Origin: Chloroflexota bacterium
Lineage (GTDB): Bacteria; Chloroflexota; Dehalococcoidia; Lucifugimonadales; Lucifugimonadaceae
Length of the DNA stretch: 61,202 nucleotides
Direction: 5' to 3'
Assembly: GCA_029262735.1 (NCBI GenBank)
Contig: JAJCYY010000024.1
Coordinates: forward strand, 1 to 61,202
The position numbers and the translations under genes are program-made. Under the pieces are notes generated by a model. That model worked only from the letters and a program-made list of their open reading frames with translations, was not told the origin of the DNA and did not search any database. Below, in pieces: positions 24,544-32,953 of this stretch; the stretch's first letter is position 1, and each line of letters starts with the position of its first letter.

Positions 24544-25755
24544 TTAGCGTTGTTTCTGAAAGGAAATGACGCTTGCGCCGCGATTCCGGCTGCGATCGGT
24601 CACCTGAACTTCCTTACTACTCTGGACGAGCTTCTGGAGCCTGGTGATTGGAGTCGAACCTCCAGCAATAATCCCGACACCCCCAGGTTCAAGCCGATCA
24701 ATCACCGAAATAACGCCGATCTCTACAGCCTGCCTTGGCTCATCGCCCCGCAGCGTCCCGACTATCAGGCCATAGTTTGCAGCGCCGCCTGGCAACCAGC
24801 CGACCTGGTTGTGCAGACCAGGCGCTGGTTCACTCAGGCGGTTGCTCCTGAGATTTCGCTCTGTTGTTCTAAGTGCCAGGAGGTCTCGGTCCACCAGCTG
24901 TAACGTTCCTGCCGCCGCCGCCGCTTTTAAAGCGAGCGGAACATAGCCCTGGCCAACGTTGAAAACAACGGCGCACGGTAAGCGGCGATTTCTCATACCA
25001 TACAGCTGCTCAAGCACCAGTTGAGTCGAATAGCTGAGGCCGTCGAACTCACTCACTCCGCGGCTAGTTCCGACAGCGTAGGTTCGGCCCGAGACAACAA
25101 ATCCAACCTCACCTCGCGCATAGACGTCGGCCAACAAGTCTTCAGGAAGTTCGAGATGTCGCGGGCTATCGCATTTGATCCCGAAAACCGTATGACGTGG
25201 CGCGTGCTCAACATGAAAAGTTTCTACCAGCAACTCGGCAAGCATCTTCTCGATGTCACGCCATAGAGGTGACACGGCGACGCCCCAGAACTGCCCGCCT
25301 GTCATAAGTCGGCCGGCTGAAGATGCAAGAAGATGGCCCAGTATTTCAATCCCAACCTTGCCGGGGAGATTGGAGACGATCAGGTCATAGCGCCCTCTGA
25401 GTGCATCGCTCAACCCCAGGCTCGTATGCGCCTCCGCGCTGTCGATCCCGTTCGCCGTGGCGTTGCGACGGGCGAAATCAACGGCCAGGGCGTCACGGTC
25501 AACCATCTCGACATTCCGTGTGAGGTTTGAGGCGGAGAGGGAGAGTCCGATCGCGCCGTACCCGCAACCAACGTCCAGGCAGTGTTCAACCGGCTGTTCA
25601 AGGTGTTTACCGATGGCCCTGAGTAAAAGATTCGTTCCAGGATCAACGGTGTTTGAGCTGAACAGGCTCTGCGATGTCAGGAACCGCAGATCCACACCTC
25701 GTCGGTGTCGCTCCACAGTCTTGTGAGCGTACGTATCCAGCAGGTCATCTTGCAT
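24544..25755 (-). CDS. RsmC/RlmG-like tandem-domain class I methyltransferase
   Basis: The 403-residue product has two MTS-type methyltransferase halves. The N-terminal half keeps the SAM site, HCLDVGCGYGAIGLSLSASN, and an NPPF-like catalytic motif degraded to SNLPGK. The C-terminal half keeps only a relic (VVFNVGQGYVPLALKAAAAA). RsmC and RlmG methylate guanine N2 in 16S and 23S rRNA, and there the first half is degenerate and the second active; here the order is reversed. NLPG in place of NPPF is common for related enzymes without proven rRNA specificity. rRNA methylation is the most likely role but is not certain. Confidence 0.8.
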   Translation of the reverse strand: MQDDLLDTYAHKTVERHRRGVDLRFLTSQSLFSSNTVDPGTNLLLRAIGKHLEQPVEHCLDVGCGYGAIGLSLSASNLTRNVEMVDRDALAVDFARRNATANGIDSAEAHTSLGLSDALRGRYDLIVSNLPGKVGIEILGHLLASSAGRLMTGGQFWGVAVSPLWRDIEKMLAELLVETFHVEHAPRHTVFGIKCDSPRHLELPEDLLADVYARGEVGFVVSGRTYAVGTSRGVSEFDGLSYSTQLVLEQLYGMRNRRLPCAVVFNVGQGYVPLALKAAAAAGTLQLVDRDLLALRTTERNLRSNRLSEPAPGLHNQVGWLPGGAANYGLIVGTLRGDEPRQAVEIGVISVIDRLEPGGVGIIAGGSTPITRLQKLVQSSKEVQVTDRSRNRGASVISFQKQR

Positions 25756-25935
25756 CAATTAGCCCGCCAGCATCAGATTAAAAGTAGTTGTAAGACCGGA
25801 AATCGTATGTCGTTGCTTGAAATTCATTTGGATCCGTTTCGCGCAATCAGACACAAAGCCCCAACGAACGCGAAGACGGCTTCCGGTTCAGTTACCGAAA
25901 GCCGCCTCAATCTGCTGCCTCTAAAATCCAGTGCT

Positions 25936-26202
25936 TTACCAGCGACGGTCGTTGCGCGGAGCCCTCGGCTTGGCTTCGTTAACTGTAAGTGGCCTCTCGC
26001 CCAGCTCAGTGCCGTTCATTCCTGAGATGGCCGCCTGAGCTTCGCCATCATCTGGCATTTCAACGAATCCGAAGCCGCGTGACCGACCTGTCTGGCGATC
26101 CATGATCACCTGGGCGGATTCGACTGCGCCGAACGCCGCAAACGCAGTTTGCAGATCTTCGTTAGTGGTGCTAAAGGACAGATTGCCCACAAAGATATTC
26201 AA
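25936..26202 (-). CDS. Small single-RRM RNA-binding protein
   Basis: The product has 88 residues and one RNA-recognition motif: RNP2 is NIFVGNLSF, RNP1 is SRGFGFVEM, and the ends are QVIMDRQTG and LTVNEAKPRAP. It resembles cyanobacterial Rbp proteins, which bind A/U-rich RNA and are often cold-induced. I chose the TTG start because AGGAGG lies five bases upstream and it places RNP2 at residue 2. The longer upstream frame has no such signal. It probably acts in mRNA stability or localisation. Confidence 0.9.
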   Translation of the reverse strand: MNIFVGNLSFSTTNEDLQTAFAAFGAVESAQVIMDRQTGRSRGFGFVEMPDDGEAQAAISGMNGTELGERPLTVNEAKPRAPRNDRRW

Positions 26203-26406
26203 CGTGCCCTCCTCGAACAGATAGCTTTTTCCGGCCGCACACGCAGGAAGTTTCGTGACCAGAGCGCTGTCCGGGAAACGAAGACGACGAACGGCTGACA
26301 CGGACCAATGTGGCAATAGTACACCTGAGAGAATCACGACATGTTCAGCGTGACATGGGCCACGAAGAGCGTCTCGTGAATCGCCAGGACGTGAACGGAG
26401 AATTGC

Positions 26407-27552
26407 CTAGTAGTCCTGGAACAACTTGCCCCAGGGTGTGTCCATCGCTTTCCGGACTCTTTTGCGTCCCACGAATCTCAGCCAGAAATCGTTGTGATAC
26501 GCATTTGACGCCCAGATAGCCCAAGGCAGCAACGGAGAGCGCAACAGTAAGCTTTCAAGCGGCTTCAGCGGTCCCCAGTAGATCATCTTCTGCCCACGGG
26601 ACGCGAAAGTGTTCTCGTTTGAACTGAAATTCCAGTTCACATCAGCAACATCGTCACCGACGTACTCAATTTCACGGGGATCGCCGACGCCCAGGCCCAT
26701 CTCATGAGCTAGCCGGATCTTGGTCAGCTTCATTGGATCGAAACCCATGAGCCGCGCTGCAACAGCATCGATCGCAACCTGGTCTGCGCTTGCCAGGATG
26801 ATGTTCTTCTGGTGTATTCGCATAGCCCGCGGCCCCGGCCCGTCACCGGCGAACGTGCCATCCATCACTGCAAACAGTCCGGTGTGTATCTCCTTCTGGA
26901 TCTGCAGTAAGTCAACCAGGGTTTCGTGAATCTTTGCGTGGGTCCAGTGACGATATCGGTGTAACAGACCGCCAAACGCGTTCTTCATCGCTCCTGTCAT
27001 CGTCGTAAAAACATGAGTTTTGACGGTCGGCAAATGAACGATATTTGTACCAACCAGCGGCTCCGGAACGAACAGTCCGTCTTTGTAGATGTCGTCCAGT
27101 GCAATCATCTTCGCCGTCGGTTTATAGCGGATCCACTTCACCGGCGGCATATCGAGCACCGTGTGCTTCAGGCCAAGCGCATCTTCAACAACACCCTGCT
27201 TGTTCTTCGCCCTGCCCTCGTTCGGGTCTACGACAACCGTGCCGTTATGTGCAGCTGTGATATCGGTGTAACCGTTGGCCTGCATCTTCTTCCCAACGCC
27301 CTCGATCTGCCACGGCGCAGACGAACAAGCGGGATAGTAGTGCTGCCAGGAGATGTTCACCTTCAGCATGTTCGGTCGGTTAGGAACCAGAGCTGAATCG
27401 ATATCTGCGAGGTCCAGTAGCCGAGCGTAGTCGTCGATCACAGTCTCAGGTGTCGTGTAGAGAACGGCCACCTTGCCGAGTTTAGGTTCAGCGTGAGGGA
27501 TGTCCGGCTTTGTGAGAATCTGATCCGACTCTTTTATCTGCTGCGTAGTCAT
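26407..27552 (-). CDS. DUF362-family protein
   Basis: The 381-residue product shows the family core: VGTNIVHLPTVKTHVFTTMT and GAMKNAFGGLLHRYRHWTHA in the middle, FAVMDGTFAGDGPGPR, and ILASADQVAIDAVAARLMGF late. DUF362 proteins often carry ferredoxin-like clusters, but no CxxC cluster motif is visible here. The molecular function is unknown; relatives occur near catabolic and cofactor genes. GGAGATC precedes the ATG. The region upstream is shared with the divergent amidohydrolase. Confidence 0.88.
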   Translation of the reverse strand: MTTQQIKESDQILTKPDIPHAEPKLGKVAVLYTTPETVIDDYARLLDLADIDSALVPNRPNMLKVNISWQHYYPACSSAPWQIEGVGKKMQANGYTDITAAHNGTVVVDPNEGRAKNKQGVVEDALGLKHTVLDMPPVKWIRYKPTAKMIALDDIYKDGLFVPEPLVGTNIVHLPTVKTHVFTTMTGAMKNAFGGLLHRYRHWTHAKIHETLVDLLQIQKEIHTGLFAVMDGTFAGDGPGPRAMRIHQKNIILASADQVAIDAVAARLMGFDPMKLTKIRLAHEMGLGVGDPREIEYVGDDVADVNWNFSSNENTFASRGQKMIYWGPLKPLESLLLRSPLLPWAIWASNAYHNDFWLRFVGRKRVRKAMDTPWGKLFQDY

Positions 27553-27750
27553 GATCTCCGTTGCATATCAGCGATTTTGAATCCCCGGGATTGCCTGAGA
27601 GGGTAGATCGTCCGTGATACTCAGCAGTTTAATCGCCTACACATTCGAGTATAGAGAGTCTTCGTGAAACAATACACGGACATCCCCAGTAGTTCACCAA
27701 GGGTTCGCCAGTGGCTCGCCGCCCATTCGTACAGGGTCCTAACCTCTCTC

Positions 27751-28593
27751 ATGATCTTCGATAGCCATACGCACATACTTCCAGACCAGTTTCGGACAGA
27801 CAAAGACCGCTACTTGAAAAGGGACGCAACATTCCGGGAATTGTTCTCTTCGCCGAAGGCCAGAACTGCTTCGGCAAAGACCCTGCTCGCTGAGATGAAC
27901 CAGGCCGGTGTCGATAAATCCGTGATCGCCGGCTACGGATGGACAGACCTCGAAACGGCCATCGTCGCCAACGACTATCTACTGGAATCCGCCGCATCCA
28001 GCAACGGCCAGTTGATCCCTTTGTGCAGCGTCAACCCGATATGGGGCCAAGAGGCTGTCGGAGAGATTGAACGCTGCGTTCAGTCGGGAGCCAGGGGGAT
28101 CGGCGAACTACATCCTGATTCGCAAAATTTTCTGAACGCAGACTTCGAGACGCTAGCTCCAGTCTTCGCGATAGCACGCGATCTGAGTCTCCCGATTCTT
28201 ATGCACACATCAGAACCGGTGGGCCACAGCTATCCGGGCAAAGGCACAGTAACCCCCGAATACTCGCTGGCGCTTGCCCGAGCGTTTCCGCAAAACACAC
28301 TCGTATTTGCCCACTTCGGCGGTGGACTGCCGTTCTACTCACTTATGCCGGAAGTCCGCCGCGAACTGAAAAATGTCTACTTCGACTCGGCGGCATCACC
28401 GCTTCTATACACATCTGATGCCTTTGATGTCTGTGCAAAAGCGGCAGGAGTCCAGCGCATCCTGTTTGCCAGCGACTTCCCGCTTGTGAGCCAGGAACAG
28501 GCACTTCAGGAGTTCAAGCAGAGCGACCGATCCCAATTGGACGCCGAGGCGATGCTTGATAGCAACGCACGCAGGGTGTGGTCCATCTCCTGA
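27751..28593 (+). CDS. Amidohydrolase family 2 protein (second paralogue)
   Basis: The 280-residue TIM-barrel protein starts MIFDSHTHILPDQF with the HxH metal site. LSLPILMHTSEPVGHSYPG carries the middle His, ENTLVFAHFGG-like text (NTLVFAHFGGGLPFY) the fourth ligand, and ILFASDFPLVSQEQALQE the catalytic Asp. The substrate is unknown. An in-frame GTG at 27664 would add 29 residues that look unlike the family, so I prefer this ATG even though its ribosome site is poor. It is distinct from the paralogue at 11773. Confidence 0.88.
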   Translation: MIFDSHTHILPDQFRTDKDRYLKRDATFRELFSSPKARTASAKTLLAEMNQAGVDKSVIAGYGWTDLETAIVANDYLLESAASSNGQLIPLCSVNPIWGQEAVGEIERCVQSGARGIGELHPDSQNFLNADFETLAPVFAIARDLSLPILMHTSEPVGHSYPGKGTVTPEYSLALARAFPQNTLVFAHFGGGLPFYSLMPEVRRELKNVYFDSAASPLLYTSDAFDVCAKAAGVQRILFASDFPLVSQEQALQEFKQSDRSQLDAEAMLDSNARRVWSIS

Positions 28594-28940
28594 GAGGTGT
28601 CCTCAACAATGGCGGAGCACTCGTGGTCGAGGGATTCACGCGGTGTGCCCAGAGGTTGCGGACTGGACTTTTGTCCCATCTTTTGAGCCCTATCGCGCCT
28701 CCCAGATCCAAGAATAGTGGGCTAGTTTCGGGTCAGTCACCCTGCTGTATCGCCCTGATTGACGGCGTCAATCTCCTGTCACTACTCACGTGTTCGTATG
28801 AAACCCAAAGTCTCTTCACTCATAAGCGGCGGCAGCCTGGTAGGAATGACCGTTCTTGCGATGCTGCAAGCCCTGTCCGGCTAGTTTCTCCAACGACCGG
28901 AACCATGTTCACCACCGGCAATAACTGCAGCAACATCTGT
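28594..28940. other. Intergenic stretch before the cysteine-rich leader ORF
   Basis: No gene is recognised here. A 28-codon frame at 28798-28884 ends LVGMTVLAMLQALSG but lacks a ribosome site and I do not call it. A promoter for the leader ORF begins right after this stretch. Confidence 0.5.
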
Positions 28941-28969
28941 TTGCAACCGCGGCGCATCAGATGTACTGT
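28941..28969 (+). promoter_or_regulatory. Sigma-70-type promoter for a near-leaderless transcript
   Basis: TTGCAA and TACTGT are separated by exactly 17 bases. The -10 box ends seven bases before the ATG of the Cys-rich ORF, so the predicted start of transcription falls at or next to that ATG, giving a leaderless mRNA. No Shine-Dalgarno is present, in agreement. Confidence 0.55.
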
Positions 28970-28976
28970 AAGCCTA

Positions 28977-29066
28977 ATGGTTAGAGAACTTCACAACGTG
29001 AACTGCCTCTGTATGTGTTGCACCTGTACTCCTGCAGGGGGTGGCGTTCTCGCGTGCTGCTGTTGA
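28977..29066 (+). CDS. Cysteine-rich 29-residue leader peptide (candidate Cys attenuator)
   Basis: The peptide starts MVRELHNVN and has eight Cys among 29 residues: a cluster CLCMCCTC at 10-17 and three consecutive Cys codons (TGC TGC TGT) directly before the stop. A six-pair hairpin CTGCTG-ttga-CAGCAG covers those Cys codons and the stop. An intrinsic terminator follows 30 bases later. TGGCGT inside the ORF can instead pair with ACGCCA just before the terminator, and the neighbouring GGG with CCC in its 5' arm, giving a competing structure. This is the architecture of a ribosome-mediated attenuator that senses charged tRNA-Cys, reminiscent of the leaderless Cys leader peptides of mycobacteria. 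A metal-binding or RiPP-like peptide is the alternative; no maturase gene is near. Confidence 0.65.
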   Translation: MVRELHNVNCLCMCCTCTPAGGGVLACCC

Positions 29067-29096
29067 CAGCAGATTCGGTCTGATAATTCCACGCCA

Positions 29097-29125
29097 GCCC
29101 TCTGCGTACGCGCCGAGGGCTTTTT
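29097..29125 (+). terminator. Intrinsic terminator (attenuator) after the Cys leader ORF
   Basis: GCCCTC, a 12-base loop and GAGGGC form a 6-bp stem (seven if A-T is added), followed at once by TTTTTGTT. It stands 30 bases beyond the leader stop and 39 bases before the next small ORF, so it can gate transcription into downstream sequence. Confidence 0.85.
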
Positions 29126-29163
29126 GTTGCCCCCGAATATCCAACAAGCACCACACCATTGCC

Positions 29164-29277
29164 ATGTTTAACTTCATAAAGACAGCACTTACAGCAGGCC
29201 GCAGGTTCGTTGAGTCGGTTCAGGGCCTTGCCATCGAATCTGAGTCCCTGGCCCGAAAACGCTCCCAGAATTCCTGA
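29164..29277 (+). CDS. Small amphipathic ORF downstream of the attenuator
   Basis: The 37-residue product reads MFNFIKTALTAGRRFVESVQ, then LAIESESLARKR. It could form one amphipathic helix with basic ends. It has no clear ribosome site and no family I know. It is the first frame after the terminator, so if the attenuator controls a coding region nearby, this or the dioxygenase gene 168 bases further is the target. Coding status is uncertain. Confidence 0.35.
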   Translation: MFNFIKTALTAGRRFVESVQGLAIESESLARKRSQNS

Positions 29278-29444
29278 CGACTCAAACTCAACCTGCCTCA
29301 TTGATCGACGCTGCATAGCCGACCGGCAGAGTTGAAGTTCGCGTTCGCCCTTCTGATTTATGCCGCGCCCGGCGTATCATGCTGCCATCTGGTCTTTGAC
29401 TACCTGCAAACTATGGTTCGCATCCTCAACTCAGGAGGCTTGTT

Positions 29445-30422
29445 GTGGCGACTTTGACAGCGGAGCAGAAAGAACACCTTTCCGAGTTTGGGTTCGTTTC
29501 GGTCGATGATGTACTCGATCCCGAATCTGTGATCGATCCAGTGATAAACGAGTACGCCAGTGTGCTGGACTCGCTGGCCGAAGAGCTGCTCGAAGATGGC
29601 GTGATCTCGTCAACCTACAACGACCTGGAGTTTGGTGAGCGCGTCACCCAGATTTATGAAGAGAGCGGCGAGATACACAACGGCTATTTCGATTTCTCCT
29701 TGCCTCAGACCGGAATCAAGTCGGATACGCCGTTCTGGGCCGGACCAGCCGTGTTCAAAGCACTGACCGCACCAACCCTCCTGGACTCCGTGGAAAGTGT
29801 CGTCGGGCCAGAGATCTACTCGAACCCGGTGCAACACGTACGGATCAAGGTGCCTGAGTCACGTGCGCCTCGAGATGAGAGTGGCAACGTGAAGTTCGGC
29901 GTAACTCCCTGGCACCAGGACAACGGAGTGGTCAATCCTGAAGCCGACGAGACAGACATCCTCACTGTCTGGTTTCCGCTCATGGATGCCAGTGTTGAAA
30001 ACGGCTGCCTCCAGGTCGTTCCCGGGTCGCATACCGGCCAGCTCCTCACCCATTGCCCCGGATACAAGCAGGCCATGGGCGCTACGATTCCAACCGATAT
30101 GTTCGCTGAAAACACCGCAATGCCAGTGCCTATCAAGAAAGGCGGAGCGCTGTTCCTGGACAAACTCACCGTGCACTCCTCCCTGCCAAACGTATCCGAA
30201 AGAATCAGGTGGAGCTTTGACCTTCGATACCACCCGGTGGGGCAACCAACTGGTCGAAGCGTGTTCCCCGGCTTCGTCGCACGCAGCCGGTCAAACCCGC
30301 AGTCCGAGCTGCATGACCCGAATCATTGGTACCTGATGTGGAAGGAAACTCGGGACGCTCTGGCTCGTTCTGAGCAGCCGCAGTTCAACCGGTGGGACAT
30401 AGACGACCCGGCCTGCGCTTAG
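29445..30422 (+). CDS. Phytanoyl-CoA dioxygenase (PhyH) family protein
   Basis: This is a 325-residue Fe(II)/2-oxoglutarate oxygenase with a jelly-roll fold. The iron ligands are H157 and D159 in TPWHQDNG and H244 in LTVHSSLPN; a basic residue for 2-oxoglutarate lies in RIRWSFDLRY. LMDASVENGCLQVVPGSHTG is the conserved core strand pair. The substrate is unknown, since relatives hydroxylate a wide range of small molecules; the family is expanded in SAR202-type bacteria. AGGAGG precedes the GTG start. Confidence 0.93.
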   Translation: MATLTAEQKEHLSEFGFVSVDDVLDPESVIDPVINEYASVLDSLAEELLEDGVISSTYNDLEFGERVTQIYEESGEIHNGYFDFSLPQTGIKSDTPFWAGPAVFKALTAPTLLDSVESVVGPEIYSNPVQHVRIKVPESRAPRDESGNVKFGVTPWHQDNGVVNPEADETDILTVWFPLMDASVENGCLQVVPGSHTGQLLTHCPGYKQAMGATIPTDMFAENTAMPVPIKKGGALFLDKLTVHSSLPNVSERIRWSFDLRYHPVGQPTGRSVFPGFVARSRSNPQSELHDPNHWYLMWKETRDALARSEQPQFNRWDIDDPACA

Positions 30423-30458
30423 ACATACCTGTTCCGAATACTGAACCGTTGACCGCGA

Positions 30459-31217
30459 TCAAGTGATCTGCCCAACGGGATCGTCGCGATGTTCGGAGAG
30501 GTGTCTTCGCATCGCGTCGAGCAGCGTCACGGTTGCCCTGACGAGACTCACGCGGTCCGACAACAGATGTTTGCCCGCCGCCCTCGCACGGCGCTCAAGC
30601 TCCGCATGTGCGGCGTTCACCTTGTCATGTGCAGGTTCGCCCGGGACGCCAAGTGACGACGCCATGTCGTTTTGCCCGAACGAGATGCAATGGATGCCCG
30701 GCACGGCCACGATGGCATCCAGGTTGTCGATACTTGCCTGGCTCTCAAGTTGCGCAATGACGAACATGTTCTCGTTGGCATCTGCGATGTAGCCTGTGTT
30801 TCCGCCGAAACGATCTTTCATTGTCGGCTGGTGATCATAGTAGTGACCTCTCCCCGGGCCCCACGATCGTTTGCCCTTGGGAGCGTAGTAACAGGAATCA
30901 GACAGAATGCGCGCCTGCTCCCCGCTCTCGACGCCCGGTCCCTGTATCCCCTGGACACCGCGCGCCAGGTACTGCTTTATCGGCACAGGATCAACCGACG
31001 GGACACGCGCAGTGACGGTCATTCCCGCTGCGTTGGCAACACGGCTGATCTCGTCGATCTCTGACAGATCGAAGTGGCCCTGCTCCCCATCGAGGTCAAC
31101 GCCATCCATCCCGGCGAGATGGGCCAGCTCGACAAGCTCCGTGGAAGGGAAGTGCATCTGTAGAAAGTGCGCCTTCCGGCCTTCCCTGTTAGCGGCAAAG
31201 ATTCGATTGACCGGCAA
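30459..31217 (-). CDS. HpcH/HpaI-type aldolase
   Basis: This is a 252-residue class II aldolase that cleaves 2-keto-4-hydroxy acids to pyruvate and an aldehyde. GMDGVDLDGEQGHFDLSEID carries the acid residue, VTARVPSVDPVPIKQYLARG the Arg, GVQGIQGPGVESGEQARIL the core, and MFVIAQLESQASIDNLDAIV the metal Glu. CISFGQNDMASSLGVPG carries the Asp. Upstream, AAGGAG sits at a good distance from the TTG start, which gives LPVNRIFAAN with the initiator read as Met. It converges with the PhyH gene. The physiological substrate is unknown. Confidence 0.9.
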   Translation of the reverse strand: MPVNRIFAANREGRKAHFLQMHFPSTELVELAHLAGMDGVDLDGEQGHFDLSEIDEISRVANAAGMTVTARVPSVDPVPIKQYLARGVQGIQGPGVESGEQARILSDSCYYAPKGKRSWGPGRGHYYDHQPTMKDRFGGNTGYIADANENMFVIAQLESQASIDNLDAIVAVPGIHCISFGQNDMASSLGVPGEPAHDKVNAAHAELERRARAAGKHLLSDRVSLVRATVTLLDAMRRHLSEHRDDPVGQIT

Positions 31218-31390
31218 ATTAGTGCTCCTTGCTCAACGATGACCGTGAAACGGCGGAGTATATCGCCCGTGAGGTACTTCACAGCCTCGTTAGCAAACTC
31301 AGACGGGCGCGCCTAGAATTCATGTCGTTCTGGTTACTGACGCCAGTTCCTGGTCAGTCCGCCACCCTCACTCACCCGCACAAATAGTTA

Positions 31391-32284
31391 ATGGATCCAG
31401 AAGTACTAGAAATCTACCGGCGGGCAGGCCGAATTGCATCAGACGCCCGCAACTGGGCGGCTGAGACCATCGAGCCGGGGATGCGGTTGAGGGACCTGCA
31501 AGAAGGAGTCGAGGAGCGGATTAGAGCGGCAGGCGCCCTTCCGTCCTTCCCAGCACAGACCAGCCGAAACAGCATTGCTGCCCATTACTGCTCTTCCCCG
31601 ACCGACGACGCACGATACGAAGAAGGCGATCTGGTCAAGATCGATATCGGCGCTCACATCGACGGCTACCCTGTCGACACAGGCGTCTCGGTCGACCTCT
31701 CGTCTGACGGACGCTGGAAGACTCTGATCGCCGCGGCATCAGATGCCCTGGATGCAGCTATTGCCACGGTTGGGAACGGCGTGCCCGTCGGCACGGTCGG
31801 TACCGCAATTGAGAGCACAATCAGGTCTGCCGGTTTTGAGCCGATCATGAACCTCTCAGGGCACGGCCTAGCCCGGTGGGAACTGCACGCACCCCCCCAG
31901 ATTCCCAATCACTCTCAGAATGGCGGTCCGAAGCTGAAGACAGGAATGATCTTCGCCATCGAGCCGTTTACAACTACCGGAGCCGGATTCGTCGAAGACG
32001 ATGGTGTCGCGGAGATCTTCAGATTGGAACGGCCGGCACGACCTTCGAATAAGCTGTTCGCTCCAATGATGGAGGCTCTCGACGAGTGGCACGGCCTGCC
32101 CGTGGCGATGCGCTACTTCACGCACCTGCCGCGCAAGCCGGTCGAGCGGACCATCACCGAACTTGTGAAACAGGGCGTCATGCACGCCTACGCCCCACTG
32201 GTTGAGGTATCTGATGCCTACGTCGGTTGGCGCGAGCATACGATCTATCTTGGTGAACACGGCCCCGAAGTGATCACGGCTTAA
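31391..32284 (+). CDS. map: Type 2 (archaeal/eukaryotic-like) methionine aminopeptidase
   Basis: This enzyme removes the initiator Met from new proteins. The 297-residue pita-bread protein follows the archaeal MetAP layout: FPAQTSRNSIAAHYCSSPTD near the N-terminus, and metal ligands D85 and D96 in KIDIGAHIDGYPVDTG. SGHGLARWELHAPPQIPN carries the His, GMIFAIEPFTTTGAGFVEDD the first Glu, and the last Glu is in WREHTIYL. The C-terminal insertion (RYFTHLPRKPVERTITELVK) is type 2 specific. Most bacteria have the shorter type 1 enzyme, so this one is a likely archaeal-like acquisition or an ancient Chloroflexota trait. Confidence 0.9.
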   Translation: MDPEVLEIYRRAGRIASDARNWAAETIEPGMRLRDLQEGVEERIRAAGALPSFPAQTSRNSIAAHYCSSPTDDARYEEGDLVKIDIGAHIDGYPVDTGVSVDLSSDGRWKTLIAAASDALDAAIATVGNGVPVGTVGTAIESTIRSAGFEPIMNLSGHGLARWELHAPPQIPNHSQNGGPKLKTGMIFAIEPFTTTGAGFVEDDGVAEIFRLERPARPSNKLFAPMMEALDEWHGLPVAMRYFTHLPRKPVERTITELVKQGVMHAYAPLVEVSDAYVGWREHTIYLGEHGPEVITA

Positions 32285-32316
32285 GTCAGTAGTTCCCTTC
32301 GAGCGGAAGGACGAAC

Positions 32317-32943
32317 ATGCAAGATTTCCAGGACGTAATTACCAGTGAGGAACAGTTACGAGAGGTACTCGGTTATCCGGCAGAACGCGTGCAACGGAAG
32401 GTGATCACGGCTCTGGACAAGCACTGCCGCGCATTCGTCTCTCTATCGCCTTTTCTACTTATCGCATCCGCTGATTCGGCGGGCAACATGGACGTATCGC
32501 CGAAAGGCGACCCGCCCGGATTCGTGCGACTGCTCGACGACCGAACCCTGGCGATCCCGGACAGGCCAGGCAACAAACGCGCCGACGGATTCATCAATAT
32601 CATTGAGAACCCGCGCGTCGCCCTTCTGTTCATGGTTCCCGGCTATCGAGAGACCCTGCGAGTCGCTGGCTCGGGACGAATCGTGCGAGATGAATCGCTC
32701 CGGGAGAGTATGGCAATCAAAGGCAGAGCGCCTGCACTTGCGCTGGTTGTTGACGTCGAAGAGGCGTTCTTCCACTGCGCCAAGTGTGTGATCCGTTCTG
32801 GACTCTGGCAGCCGGAGCTCTGGCCTGACATTTCCGAAATGCCAGGGTATGGCCAGATAACCGTGGATCACTCACACTGGCACGAATCGCCGGATCAGGT
32901 GGAACTCCAGCTCCAGGATTCCTATTCGAAGAACCTGTACTGA
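32317..32943 (+). CDS. Pyridoxamine 5'-phosphate oxidase-like FMN-binding protein
   Basis: This is a 208-residue split-barrel flavoprotein of the group resembling mycobacterial MSMEG_1061-like proteins. FLLIASADSAGNMDVSPKGD and PPGFVRLLDDRTLAIPDRPG are hallmark blocks, followed by NIIENPRVALLFMVPGYRET. The late segment EEAFFHCAKCVIRSGLWQPE with its Cys pair is subgroup specific. It may bind FMN or F420 and act as an oxidase or reductase on small molecules. It follows the MetAP gene on the same strand with 32 bases between, so co-transcription is likely. Confidence 0.88.
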   Translation: MQDFQDVITSEEQLREVLGYPAERVQRKVITALDKHCRAFVSLSPFLLIASADSAGNMDVSPKGDPPGFVRLLDDRTLAIPDRPGNKRADGFINIIENPRVALLFMVPGYRETLRVAGSGRIVRDESLRESMAIKGRAPALALVVDVEEAFFHCAKCVIRSGLWQPELWPDISEMPGYGQITVDHSHWHESPDQVELQLQDSYSKNLY

Positions 32944-32953
32944 CTTCGGTTGA

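Noticed and set aside
28798..28884. 28-codon hydrophobic peptide frame
   Set aside because: It has no ribosome site or suitable promoter. It may be chance.
28578..28976. Long in-frame extension upstream of the Cys-rich ORF
   Set aside because: The extension is low in protein-like features, while a well-spaced promoter sits directly before the internal ATG.
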